Shown here piece by piece: positions 1 through 8,535 of a stretch of 9,815 nucleotides of DNA. Position numbers and translations under genes: made by a program. How positions within the stretch are numbered: position 1 is the first letter of the stretch; every line of letters begins with the position of its first letter. Location of the stretch: NCBI GenBank assembly GCA_009699645.1, contig WLNU01000036.1:1-9815 (forward strand), given 5' to 3'. The stretch is from Actinomycetota bacterium. GTDB lineage: Bacteria > Actinomycetota > Actinomycetes > Nanopelagicales > Nanopelagicaceae. The notes under the pieces were generated by a model, which saw only the letters and a program-made list of their open reading frames with translations, searched no databases and was not told where the DNA came from.

Positions 1-913
<913 letters not shown>

Positions 914-919
914 TCACCA

Positions 920-948
920 CTTAAAACTGTGTGCCGGTGTGACCTCAA
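920..948 (-). promoter_or_regulatory. Candidate sigma70-type promoter for eno
   Basis: On the minus strand the mazG-eno gap holds TTGAGG (943-948), a 17-base spacer and TTTAAG (920-925). Each box matches 4 of 6 consensus bases and the spacing is ideal. Transcription would start a few bases downstream, giving a leader of roughly 10-15 bases that contains the AAGGAG ribosome site. Both boxes are imperfect, so this is a plausible call and not a firm one; eno could also be reached by read-through from mfd-lipoprotein-mazG. Confidence 0.35.
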
Positions 949-958
949 CGCTGAAATC

Positions 959-976
959 GCACAATCTTTGATGTGC
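959..976 (-). terminator. Small hairpin after mazG, possible weak attenuator
   Basis: The minus strand reads GCACATC-AAA-GATTGTGC just downstream of the mazG stop codon. It can fold into a 7-bp stem with one bulged T and an AAA loop. Only a short ATTTC follows instead of a clear T tract, so it is at best a weak or leaky terminator separating mazG read-through from the eno promoter. It may be chance. Confidence 0.22.
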
Positions 977-981
977 TAATC

Positions 982-1629
982 CTACCGCGCTTCAATGGCC
1001 GCGATTTGTTGGCTCAAACGCATAGCCTCCTTGCGCAGTGCAGATTCGGCATCGACGCCATTGGCATGTGCCCATGCGATTACCGTCAACAGCGCCTGCC
1101 CGACCGCGCTTTCATCGGCCGGCTTTTCTAGATCAACAACTTCAGGAACCACTACATCTACATCGAATTTAGATGCCCGATATAAAAGCTTTTCAATCAA
1201 TGCAAGTGCGGGCTGGGACATTGCAACGCCATCAAGGGCTGAGGTACGGCCTTTTTCTAGCTTCTTAATCGCCTCCCAGTTGTGTACTACTTCAGCCGTA
1301 CTCTGCGCCGCACCATCGGAAAAGACATGCGGGTGGCGCCGGATTAACTTATCGGCAATTGATTGGGCTACATCTTCAATAGTAAATGGATCATCAAGAT
1401 CATCTTGGGCGATACGGGCATGGAAATAGACCTGAAGTAAAACATCGCCGAGCTCTTCACGCATATCAACACGGTTGCCGCTTTGCACGGCATCAACAAA
1501 CTCGTAAGACTCTTCGAGTAAATACTTCAGTAACGACTCATGAGTTTGTTCGGCATCCCACGGGCAGCCCCCAGGCGAGCGAAGCTGGTCCATAACTTCA
1601 ACAAGGCGCTGAAGCTGTGAACCTTCCAT
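982..1629 (-). CDS. mazG: MazG-family nucleoside triphosphate pyrophosphohydrolase
   Basis: MazG hydrolyses (d)NTPs to the monophosphate and pyrophosphate and helps remove damaged nucleotides from the pool. In this 215-residue protein the N-terminal MazG domain is intact: SPGGCPWDAEQTHESL (residues 18-33), the metal-binding EExxE motif at E39/E40/E43 and ExxD at E59/D62 inside REELGDVLLQVYFHA. The linker contains ALDGVAMSQPAL, the counterpart of the LDGVP.x.PAL stretch of typical MazG. The second MazG-like half looks degenerate: the usual E-x-x-G-D metal motif appears as AVGQALL (Q178 in place of Asp), with no EExxE before it. The protein is also shorter than the roughly 260-residue two-domain enterobacterial form. 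The ATG start at 1627-1629 matches the family N-terminus but has no clear Shine-Dalgarno; it lies 9 bases after the lipoprotein stop, so translational coupling is likely. Activity on a particular substrate is not shown by the sequence. Confidence 0.93.
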   Translation of the reverse strand: MEGSQLQRLVEVMDQLRSPGGCPWDAEQTHESLLKYLLEESYEFVDAVQSGNRVDMREELGDVLLQVYFHARIAQDDLDDPFTIEDVAQSIADKLIRRHPHVFSDGAAQSTAEVVHNWEAIKKLEKGRTSALDGVAMSQPALALIEKLLYRASKFDVDVVVPEVVDLEKPADESAVGQALLTVIAWAHANGVDAESALRKEAMRLSQQIAAIEAR

Positions 1630-1638
1630 TTGGCTAAA

Positions 1639-2244
1639 TTACTTCGTTGCGGGAGTTACTGCAGGACTAGCCGAGTCGATAGCAACTACATCGGCCACTG
1701 TTGGATCCCACTTACCGTAACGTGGATTAACAGTTACGCCAAGCTCTTTGGACTTAGCGACAATAAGCTTTTGAATTTCGGCACCGACTTGCTCTTGAGG
1801 TATACCACTAGCGATTATTGCCTGACCAATTTTATCTGAGACGATAATCGCTTCGAGATAAGAATCCAAGTCATCGGCTGCAATGCCGGCACCAACGAGA
1901 GCATTAGGAAGAGCCTCTGCCCCACCCACTTGTTCGATGATGCTTGCACGGCGTGTATCTATTTCAGCCTTTGATGCTGAGATCTTTAACTCTTTACCTG
2001 TTGCTACTAGAAGCGCAGTTAATAAGTGAAAGCGAAGTTGTCCACGATTGAGTGACTCACCAGTTTCTAACTGCATCTGTGATGTATCCACACCCACTCG
2101 AGCGGCGATAATGGAATCGATGCTCGCCTGCACAGTTGCCTGCGTAATCTTTGTACTACCAAGAGTTGCAGCGGCGCCAACTTGAGAGCACCCAGAGAGT
2201 AATAGTGCAGTTGCTACGCTCACTACGGCCAGAATCTTCTTCAC
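1639..2244 (-). CDS. SurA-N-like lipoprotein, possible extracytoplasmic chaperone
   Basis: This 201-residue protein begins with a lipoprotein signal: MKKI, a hydrophobic stretch, then the lipobox LLSGC, with Cys19 the predicted lipidated residue. The mature part starts with small residues and TLGSTKITQATVQASID, which resembles the SurA/PrsA N-terminal chaperone region, followed by a predicted mostly helical body and NPRYGKWDP near residues 174-182, a motif I associate with actinobacterial SurA-N-like lipoproteins. No parvulin peptidyl-prolyl isomerase domain is present, and the length leaves no room for one. The function is therefore unproven: folding of exported proteins at the outer face of the membrane is an inference from the family. 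The start is GTG at 2242-2244, overlapping the mfd TAG stop by one base (TAGTG), with only a weak ribosome site, so expression probably depends on mfd translation. mazG follows after 9 bases. Confidence 0.87.
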   Translation of the reverse strand: MKKILAVVSVATALLLSGCSQVGAAATLGSTKITQATVQASIDSIIAARVGVDTSQMQLETGESLNRGQLRFHLLTALLVATGKELKISASKAEIDTRRASIIEQVGGAEALPNALVGAGIAADDLDSYLEAIIVSDKIGQAIIASGIPQEQVGAEIQKLIVAKSKELGVTVNPRYGKWDPTVADVVAIDSASPAVTPATK

Positions 2245-5200
2245 TATGAACTCGCTTTCGATGGTTGGCTCAACTCGTTGACGGCCTCAATGACCCAGGT
2301 CAGAAGAGAAGTATCCACTATTACCGGTGCACTCTCGGACGGATTCCATGGATTTTGGCTCTTTAGCGCCACTAATACTGTGCTGGCCGCTGATTTATAG
2401 AGCGAGCCTGGATACAAACGTGACAGGCGTAACTGCTTGGACTCAGGCAAAGTCAAAGGCGCCAATCGCAGGAACTTTCCTTGGATAACAACCTCGGTCA
2501 ATTTCGCCGCCTTGGCACGCGCCCGTAGAGATGCAACACCTAAGAGTGCTACCGCTTCAACTGGTAGCTCACCAAAGCGATCTAATAGTTCGCCACGAAT
2601 TGATTCGACATCCTCGTTATTTTTAACATCGGCTAAGCGGCGGTATAGATCAAGACGCAGTCGCTCACCAGGAACGTAGTCTGTAGAGAGATGGGCATTA
2701 ATAGGAAGCTCAACTTTGCAATCACTTACTTTTTCCTCAGTTTCAATGATTCCCGCCTTGTAATCATTGACCGCCTCACCCACCATTCGCATATATAAGT
2801 CAAAGCCCACATCGGCAATATGTCCTGACTGCTCGCCGCCCAAAAGATTTCCAGCTCCTCGAATCTCAAGATCTTTTAACGCTACTCGCATTCCTGAACC
2901 TAAATCAGTATTAGCTGCGATAGTTGTTAAACGCTCATGTGCTAGCTCTGATAATGGCTGATCGGCGGGGTAGAGAAAATATGCATAGGCACGCTCTCGG
3001 CCACGTCCTACTCGACCACGTAACTGATGAAGTTGTGAGAGACCGAATCTATCTGCACGTTCAACAATTAAAGTATTTGCATTTTGAATATCTAAGCCAC
3101 TTTCGACGATAGTTGTACTCACCAAAATATCAAAGTCGCGGTTCCAGAAACCAAGGATTACATCTTCAAGTGCGCCCTCACTCATCTGTCCATGTGCCAC
3201 ACGTATGCGTGCTTCAGGCACTAGCTCTTGTAGACGTGATGCCGCTTGATCAATTGTTTCAACGCGGTTGTGCAGATAAAAGATCTGCCCATCACGCAGA
3301 AGTTCGCGGTGAATCGCAGCCGTTATCTGACCCTCTTCAGCCGGTCCCACATAAGTCAAAATTGGATGACGCTCTTCAGGTGGTGTTGTAATCGTGGACA
3401 TCTCGCGGATTCCGGTCACTGCCATCTCTAACGTACGAGGGATAGGTGTAGCCGACATCGCCAAAACATCTACTGTAGTGCGCATTTTTTTCAGCGCCTC
3501 TTTTTGCTCAACACCAAAGCGCTGTTCTTCATCGACAACGACTAAACCTAAATCCTTAAAGACAACGTCATTTGAAAGGATTCTATGAGTGCCAATAACA
3601 ACATCGACTGTGCCCTTGAGTAATCCCTCAAGAACCTCCTTGCTCTCCTTCGCCGTATTAAAGCGCGAAAGTCCCTCGACCTTTAATGGGAATCCCGCAT
3701 AGCGCTCGATAAAGGTCTTTGTATGTTGCTGCACGAGAAGCGTCGTTGGAACAAGGACAGCGACCTGCTTTCCATCTTGAACGGCTTTAAAGGCGGCGCG
3801 AATTGCAATCTCAGTTTTACCATAACCAACATCGCCGCAGATAATTCGATCCATCGGGTAAGGCCGCTCCATATCTGCCTTGACATCATTGATTGTCGAA
3901 AGTTGATCTGGTGTTTCGATATAGGAAAAAGAATCTTCTAATTCTCGTTGCCAAGGAGTATCTGGGGAAAAAGCAAAACCTGGTGAACTAGTTCGTGCAG
4001 CATATAAGCGGATCAGCTCTCCAGCGATTTGACGCACAGCTTTTCGTGCACGTCCCTTAGCTTTCTGCCATTCACCACTACCGATTCGGTGCACGGTCGG
4101 TGCCTCTCCGCCAACGTATTTACTCACCTGTTCTAGGGCATCGGTGGGAACAAAGATTCGATCTCCTGGTTGGCCGCGCTTTGCCGATGCATACTCAATA
4201 ACTAAATATTCACGTGTTACTTCGGCGACAGTGCGTTGAACTAGTTCGATATAGCGCCCTATGCCATGTTGCTCGTGTACAACAAAATCACCTGCGCGCA
4301 GCTCTAATGGATCAATGGCCGCCTTTCGCTTTGATGGTAGACGCTCGCCATCCTTAACGCTTCCCTTACTTCCAGTTAAGTCGCGTTCGGTCATGAAAAA
4401 GATCTGTTCACTCGTACTTTCGAAACCATGCGCAATTACCGATGTTGTTAAATGCACACTGCCCTTAGTCGGTGTTGCATTGAGTTTTTCGACAATATAA
4501 ATCGGTAGATCTGCATTGCGGAAAATACCGGCATAGCGCTCCAACATTCCATGTCCATGGGTTGCAAACACGACTGTAAAGTGTGCATCAACGGCACTTC
4601 GCAAAGCTTCGATAGTTCGCTCAATATCACCGCGCATCGGATCGATCGCTCGATAATCCAAAAACTCCGTATCCTCGGCCAAGTCACTGCCAAATGGAGA
4701 GAGATTTAACCTACTAAATCCACAGCGAGCAACTTCTAAGTCGAAGATATCCCAGGACATGTATGTACCAGAGCCGTCGTGTATCGGTGCAACGGCGCCA
4801 TGCGCCGCATTTGACCAGGATGCGTTGAGAAACTCTTCATTGGTTGCAAGTAAATCACCGGCCCGAGATCTAATCCGTTCGTAATCTATAAATATAACCT
4901 GGGTGTTACTTGGCATTCGCGCTATGAGTGTTTCTGTCTCTTCAACTAAAAGTGGTATTAAAGACTCCATGCCCTCAAATGAAATTCCTTCACTAATTTT
5001 TTCTAAAAGTTCACTCGCACCCGGCAGGCTATCTTTCAGCTCTTGAGCATGGGCCCGAACTGTCGGGGTAATCAGAAACTCTCGGCAAGGATAGATTTCA
5101 ACGCTGCCACTGAGAGATTCGAATGTTCGTTGATCGGCAACTTCAAAGTAACTAATATCCTCAATCTCATCACCAAAGAAATCGATACGTATGGGGTGTG

Positions 5201-5711
5201 CACTCAGTGGCAGAAATACATCGATGATTCCACCTCGGACTGCAAACTCACCACGGCGTTCTACTAAATCTGTCCGTGAGTAAGCAAGGTTTGCTAAATG
5301 ACGCACCAATGCATCCAGAGATTGCTCTCGACCAATCTCTAACTTCATTAAAGGCAATGTGCCAAGATCTCCGATAATTCGATGGATTGCACCACGCACT
5401 GGTGTAACGACGATTGGGTTGGTGCTCTGTTTTTCTAAGAGCGAATAAAGTGTTGCAATTCGCCGTGCCACCGTATCGCTACGTGGACTCAACCGCTCGT
5501 GCGGCAGAGTTTCCCACGCTGGAAACTCCATTACATTGCTATGTAGTTCGCGAAGTTCATTCACAAGATCTTCTGCACTTCTGCTTGAGCTTGTAATAAC
5601 AAGTAAAGGCGCATCATTAACACGTGCAGCAAGTAGGAATGGATACAGTGCAGATGGAGCCACTATGTGAGACACATCTGGTGTCGGCAGAGCGTTAATT
5701 AATCCGCGCAT
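2244..5711 (-). CDS. mfd: Transcription-repair coupling factor (Mfd)
   Basis: Mfd is an ATP-driven DNA translocase that pushes stalled RNA polymerase off damaged template and recruits UvrA for nucleotide excision repair. With the chosen start the protein has 1155 residues, close to the family norm. In order are the UvrB-homology module (LPHERLSPRSDTVARR, about residues 68-83), the RNA-polymerase-interacting domain (VVHEQHGIGRYIEL, about 475-490), Walker A GDVGYGKTE (626-634), the DEEQRFG box (727-733), motif III MSATPIPRTL, motif V STTIVESGLDIQ, motif VI QLRGRVGRGRERAYAYF (about 895-911), the TRG translocation motif GAGNLLGGEQSGHI (about 950-964) and the C-terminal autoinhibitory domain with VPGERLRLDLYRRL. 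All key residues are present. I chose ATG 5709-5711 (MRGLINALP) because homologous sequence begins there; the open frame runs on to 5957 but would then overlap ppc antisense. ATGs at 5741 and 5765 are possible alternatives adding 10 or 18 residues. The stop overlaps the next gene by one base. Confidence 0.96.
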   Translation of the reverse strand: MRGLINALPTPDVSHIVAPSALYPFLLAARVNDAPLLVITSSSRSAEDLVNELRELHSNVMEFPAWETLPHERLSPRSDTVARRIATLYSLLEKQSTNPIVVTPVRGAIHRIIGDLGTLPLMKLEIGREQSLDALVRHLANLAYSRTDLVERRGEFAVRGGIIDVFLPLSAHPIRIDFFGDEIEDISYFEVADQRTFESLSGSVEIYPCREFLITPTVRAHAQELKDSLPGASELLEKISEGISFEGMESLIPLLVEETETLIARMPSNTQVIFIDYERIRSRAGDLLATNEEFLNASWSNAAHGAVAPIHDGSGTYMSWDIFDLEVARCGFSRLNLSPFGSDLAEDTEFLDYRAIDPMRGDIERTIEALRSAVDAHFTVVFATHGHGMLERYAGIFRNADLPIYIVEKLNATPTKGSVHLTTSVIAHGFESTSEQIFFMTERDLTGSKGSVKDGERLPSKRKAAIDPLELRAGDFVVHEQHGIGRYIELVQRTVAEVTREYLVIEYASAKRGQPGDRIFVPTDALEQVSKYVGGEAPTVHRIGSGEWQKAKGRARKAVRQIAGELIRLYAARTSSPGFAFSPDTPWQRELEDSFSYIETPDQLSTINDVKADMERPYPMDRIICGDVGYGKTEIAIRAAFKAVQDGKQVAVLVPTTLLVQQHTKTFIERYAGFPLKVEGLSRFNTAKESKEVLEGLLKGTVDVVIGTHRILSNDVVFKDLGLVVVDEEQRFGVEQKEALKKMRTTVDVLAMSATPIPRTLEMAVTGIREMSTITTPPEERHPILTYVGPAEEGQITAAIHRELLRDGQIFYLHNRVETIDQAASRLQELVPEARIRVAHGQMSEGALEDVILGFWNRDFDILVSTTIVESGLDIQNANTLIVERADRFGLSQLHQLRGRVGRGRERAYAYFLYPADQPLSELAHERLTTIAANTDLGSGMRVALKDLEIRGAGNLLGGEQSGHIADVGFDLYMRMVGEAVNDYKAGIIETEEKVSDCKVELPINAHLSTDYVPGERLRLDLYRRLADVKNNEDVESIRGELLDRFGELPVEAVALLGVASLRARAKAAKLTEVVIQGKFLRLAPLTLPESKQLRLSRLYPGSLYKSAASTVLVALKSQNPWNPSESAPVIVDTSLLTWVIEAVNELSQPSKASS

Positions 5712-5734
5712 CGCATGCCCCCAAACGTCTATAG

Positions 5735-5759
5735 GCCCCATCTCCCAAAGGGAGGGGGC
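5735..5759 (-). promoter_or_regulatory. GC-rich hairpin in the mfd leader
   Basis: On the minus strand GCCCC-CTCCC pairs with GGGAG-GGGGC around a TTT loop, giving a 10-bp stem with a 2-base AT bulge on the 3' arm (positions 5740-5741). No T tract follows on either strand, so it is not a classical terminator. If the mfd transcript starts upstream of it, the hairpin would lie about 23 bases before the chosen ATG and would bury the alternative ATG at 5739-5741. The GCCCCC arm (5754-5759) can pair instead with GGGGGC at 5717-5722, right next to the start codon. A regulatory role is inference. Confidence 0.35.
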
Positions 5760-5803
5760 TTGCATGAATGAGTGTAATTTATTGTGAGCCGTGGCTATTA
5801 CCT

Positions 5804-5810
5804 GAGAGGA
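5804..5810 (+). promoter_or_regulatory. Ribosome binding site deciding the ppc GTG start
   Basis: GAGAGGA lies 7 bases before GTG at 5818-5820. This good Shine-Dalgarno match at ideal spacing supports the GTG as the true ppc start, and the in-frame translation from it is consistent with the start of PEP carboxylase. Confidence 0.75.
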
Positions 5811-5817
5811 TTGGTTA

Positions 5818-8532
5818 GTGAGAACACAGCCCAGCGCAGTTGCAGCAGATGATGCCGATCTGCGCGCCGATGTTCGTCGGTTGGGTGATTTATTGGGGCA
5901 GACACTTGTACGCCAAGAGGGCCCAGAGCTTTTAGCCCTGGTTGAACAAGTGCGCAAAGCTGTGCGCGAGGGCGATGGTGTTGAGCTTTTAGCCGCACTC
6001 TCTCTCGAAGATTCAGTGCAGTTGGCGCGCGCTTTTAGCGCATACTTTTATTTAACAAATGTTGCTGAACAAGTGCATAGATCTCGAGTTATCGCCGATT
6101 CGCGCGTCGAAGGTGGCTCTTGGATCGCACGTGCAGTCGATAAAATCGAAACAGCATTACTGTCTCAAACTCCTGGACATGAGTTAACTCGGGAAGATAT
6201 TGCAAAATGGATTACTGAGATGTCGGTCCGTCCAGTATTTACTGCACACCCAACTGAGGCAGCGCGTAGATCTGTCTTAAATAAAATGGGCCAAGTTGCA
6301 GAGCTTCTTGATGACCCACGCAATCCATCACAAAACGAGCGCTTAGCTGAAACGATTGACTTGCTGTGGCAGACCGACGAGCTTCGGTTGGATCGACCAG
6401 AACCACTTGATGAGGCGATGAATGCTCTTTACTACCTCGATGATCTATTTCGAGCGACGGTTCCTGAGGTTCTCGATGAGTTTTCGAAGGAGATTAAACG
6501 CATCGGAGTTGACCTCCCAGTAACGGCGCGCCCACTCTCTTTCGGTAGTTGGATCGGCGGAGACCGTGATGGAAATCCAAATGTTACAGCCCAAGTAACA
6601 ACTGATGCGATGGTACTTCAGGTTGGCCATGCAATACGGGTAACAATCGCGGCAATGGATGCACTTCGCCAACTGCTATCTGTTTCAACTCGAATCGTAG
6701 GTGCAACCCCCGAGCTATCAGCATCGGTAGAAAAAGATTTAGCGCACATCCCTGAGTTTGAAGCGCGTTTCCTGCGTCTAAATGCCGAAGAGCCATACCG
6801 TCTTAAGGCAACGGCGATTGTGCACCGTCTTGCTATGACGCGTGATCGCCATGCAAAGAGTGCGGCACATGTCCCGCACCGTGATTACCGAGATACCTCC
6901 GAGCTCTTAGCTGATTTAACCTTGATGCGTGACTCGCTCTTTGAACATAAGGGTGAACTCATTGCTACAGGCTTACTAGAGCGCACGATTCGGACTGTGG
7001 CCGCTTTTGGAATCACACATGCAACGATGGATATTCGCGAGCACTCTGATGCTCATCACCACGTTCTCAATCAAATTAGTAACGTCGATGGTTATCTGGC
7101 TAAATCACATAATGAAAAGTTTGAAATTCTAACGCAGTTATTAAAGGCTGGCACATCACTAGATGTAGCTCATCTTGATGAGGCAGGAAAAAAGAGCTTT
7201 GATACCTTTATTGCGATCGAAGATCTGATTAACCGATTTGGTCCAGAGGCGATTGAAACATATATCGTTTCGATGACTAAGGGCGCCGATGATTTAGTCG
7301 CCGCTGTAGTTATCGCAGCACAAGCAGGGCTAGTAAATATCGCCGAGAATAAAGCGCATATCGGCTTTGCACCACTGCTTGAAACCGTTGCCGAACTTCG
7401 CGCAGCAGGTGAGATTCTAGAAAAACTACTAAGCAATCCAACCTATCGTCACGTAGTTGCACTACGAGGTGATGTCCAAGAGGTCATGCTCGGGTACTCG
7501 GATTCAAATAAGGATGCAGGAATCGCAACGAGTCAATGGGAGATCCATCGCGCACAGCGTTCGTTGCGCGATGTTGCAATTAAGCATGGTGTTACGTTGC
7601 GCTTATTCCATGGTCGTGGCGGCTCTGTTGGCCGCGGTGGTGGACCAACATATGAGGCGCTCATCGCTCTGCCCTGGGGATCAGTTGATGGTCAGATCAA
7701 GATGACCGAACAGGGCGAGGTCATTAGCGATAAGTACGCACTACCATCTCTTGCCCGTGAACATGTTGAGTTAACGCTAGCTGCATCACTTGAAGCAACG
7801 GTTTTAAACCGTGCACCACGACAAAGTCCGCAGGCTTTAGCTATGTGGGGTGATTGTATGCAGCTAGTAAGTGATAACGCCTTTACCGCCTATCGCGCAT
7901 TAATCGATCACAGCGATCTGCCCGCATATTTTTATGCATCCACACCAGTTGAACAGTTAGGAAATCTCTTTCTAGGTTCGCGCCCGTCGCGCCGCCCCGA
8001 TGCCCACGGTGGACTCGATTCACTGCGCGCCATTCCCTGGGTATTTGGTTGGACCCAATCTCGACAGATTGTGCCTGGCTGGTATGGCGTTGGTTCGGGG
8101 TTAAAGGCAGCGCGCGAATCAGGTAAATCAGATCTGCTTGCAACGATGCTCGATGAGTGGCATTTTTTCAATGCCTTTATAAGCAACGTTGAGATGACGT
8201 TAGCTAAGACTGATTTAGCTCTGTCCCGCCGCTATGTAAACGCACTTGTACCTAAAGAGCTCCATCATTTCTTAGAGACTATTGAAGCCGAGTTTAATTT
8301 AACTGTCGCTGAAATCCTATTGCTGACGAAGAAGGATTCACTGTTGGGAGATCAAGCGATTCTGGCCCGTACGTTGCAGGTCCGAGATGCTTACCTTTCA
8401 CCTATCCACTTATTGCAGATTAACCTGCTCAAGCGTGTGCGTGAGGCTCAAGGTGAGACTAATCCGATTGTGCAACGTGCTTTGCTGCTAACGATTAACG
8501 GTGTTGCAGCCGGTCTTCGCAATACTGGCTGA
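5818..8532 (+). CDS. ppc: Phosphoenolpyruvate carboxylase
   Basis: PEP carboxylase adds bicarbonate to phosphoenolpyruvate to form oxaloacetate and phosphate, refilling the TCA cycle (anaplerosis) in the cytoplasm, usually as a homotetramer. The protein has 904 residues, a normal bacterial length. Visible signatures are VFTAHPTEAARRS with catalytic His144, FGSWIGGDRDGNPNVT (242-257), GYSDSNKDAG (559-568), the catalytic glycine-rich loop FHGRGGSVGRGGGP (597-610) followed by GQIKMTEQGEVISDKY, IPWVFGWTQSR, and the conserved C-terminus NGVAAGLRNTG, whose Asn902 corresponds to the aspartate-inhibitor-binding Asn of the E. coli enzyme. No plant-type N-terminal phosphorylation segment is apparent. 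The gene is intact and starts with GTG behind a strong ribosome site. It is the only plus-strand gene here: divergent from mfd, and convergent with pth with three bases between stop codons. Allosteric inhibition by aspartate or malate is likely from the family but not demonstrable here. Confidence 0.98.
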   Translation: MRTQPSAVAADDADLRADVRRLGDLLGQTLVRQEGPELLALVEQVRKAVREGDGVELLAALSLEDSVQLARAFSAYFYLTNVAEQVHRSRVIADSRVEGGSWIARAVDKIETALLSQTPGHELTREDIAKWITEMSVRPVFTAHPTEAARRSVLNKMGQVAELLDDPRNPSQNERLAETIDLLWQTDELRLDRPEPLDEAMNALYYLDDLFRATVPEVLDEFSKEIKRIGVDLPVTARPLSFGSWIGGDRDGNPNVTAQVTTDAMVLQVGHAIRVTIAAMDALRQLLSVSTRIVGATPELSASVEKDLAHIPEFEARFLRLNAEEPYRLKATAIVHRLAMTRDRHAKSAAHVPHRDYRDTSELLADLTLMRDSLFEHKGELIATGLLERTIRTVAAFGITHATMDIREHSDAHHHVLNQISNVDGYLAKSHNEKFEILTQLLKAGTSLDVAHLDEAGKKSFDTFIAIEDLINRFGPEAIETYIVSMTKGADDLVAAVVIAAQAGLVNIAENKAHIGFAPLLETVAELRAAGEILEKLLSNPTYRHVVALRGDVQEVMLGYSDSNKDAGIATSQWEIHRAQRSLRDVAIKHGVTLRLFHGRGGSVGRGGGPTYEALIALPWGSVDGQIKMTEQGEVISDKYALPSLAREHVELTLAASLEATVLNRAPRQSPQALAMWGDCMQLVSDNAFTAYRALIDHSDLPAYFYASTPVEQLGNLFLGSRPSRRPDAHGGLDSLRAIPWVFGWTQSRQIVPGWYGVGSGLKAARESGKSDLLATMLDEWHFFNAFISNVEMTLAKTDLALSRRYVNALVPKELHHFLETIEAEFNLTVAEILLLTKKDSLLGDQAILARTLQVRDAYLSPIHLLQINLLKRVREAQGETNPIVQRALLLTINGVAAGLRNTG

Positions 8533-8535
8533 TTA

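Larger units (their letters stand above)
5712..5817. promoter_or_regulatory. Divergent intergenic region between mfd and ppc
   Basis: These 106 bases must hold the promoters for mfd (leftward) and ppc (rightward), as both genes start here and point apart. I could not find a convincing pair of -35/-10 boxes with proper spacing for either direction. AT-rich stretches that could serve as -10 elements are around 5774-5783 (either strand) and TATAGA on the minus strand just before the mfd start. The region also contains a GC-rich hairpin, listed separately. Confidence 0.45.

Noticed and set aside
995..1429. 144-codon open frame on the plus strand, antisense to mazG
   Set aside because: It lies wholly inside mazG on the other strand, has biased low-complexity Ser/Ala/Thr composition and resembles no family I know; it is a shadow of mazG codon use.
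5750..5770. TTGCAT at 5760-5765 as a -35 box for ppc
   Set aside because: No acceptable -10 box occurs 16-18 bases downstream (the sequence there is TGTGAG), so the pair fails.
5712..5957. N-terminal extension of the mfd open frame by 82 codons
   Set aside because: The extension would run antisense through the first 47 codons of ppc, has an atypical Ser/Arg-rich composition and is not needed for a full-length Mfd (1155 residues from 5711).
7883..8186. Open frames antisense to the 3' part of ppc
   Set aside because: Two overlapping minus-strand frames exist only because of ppc codon composition; neither has a ribosome site nor a recognisable product.
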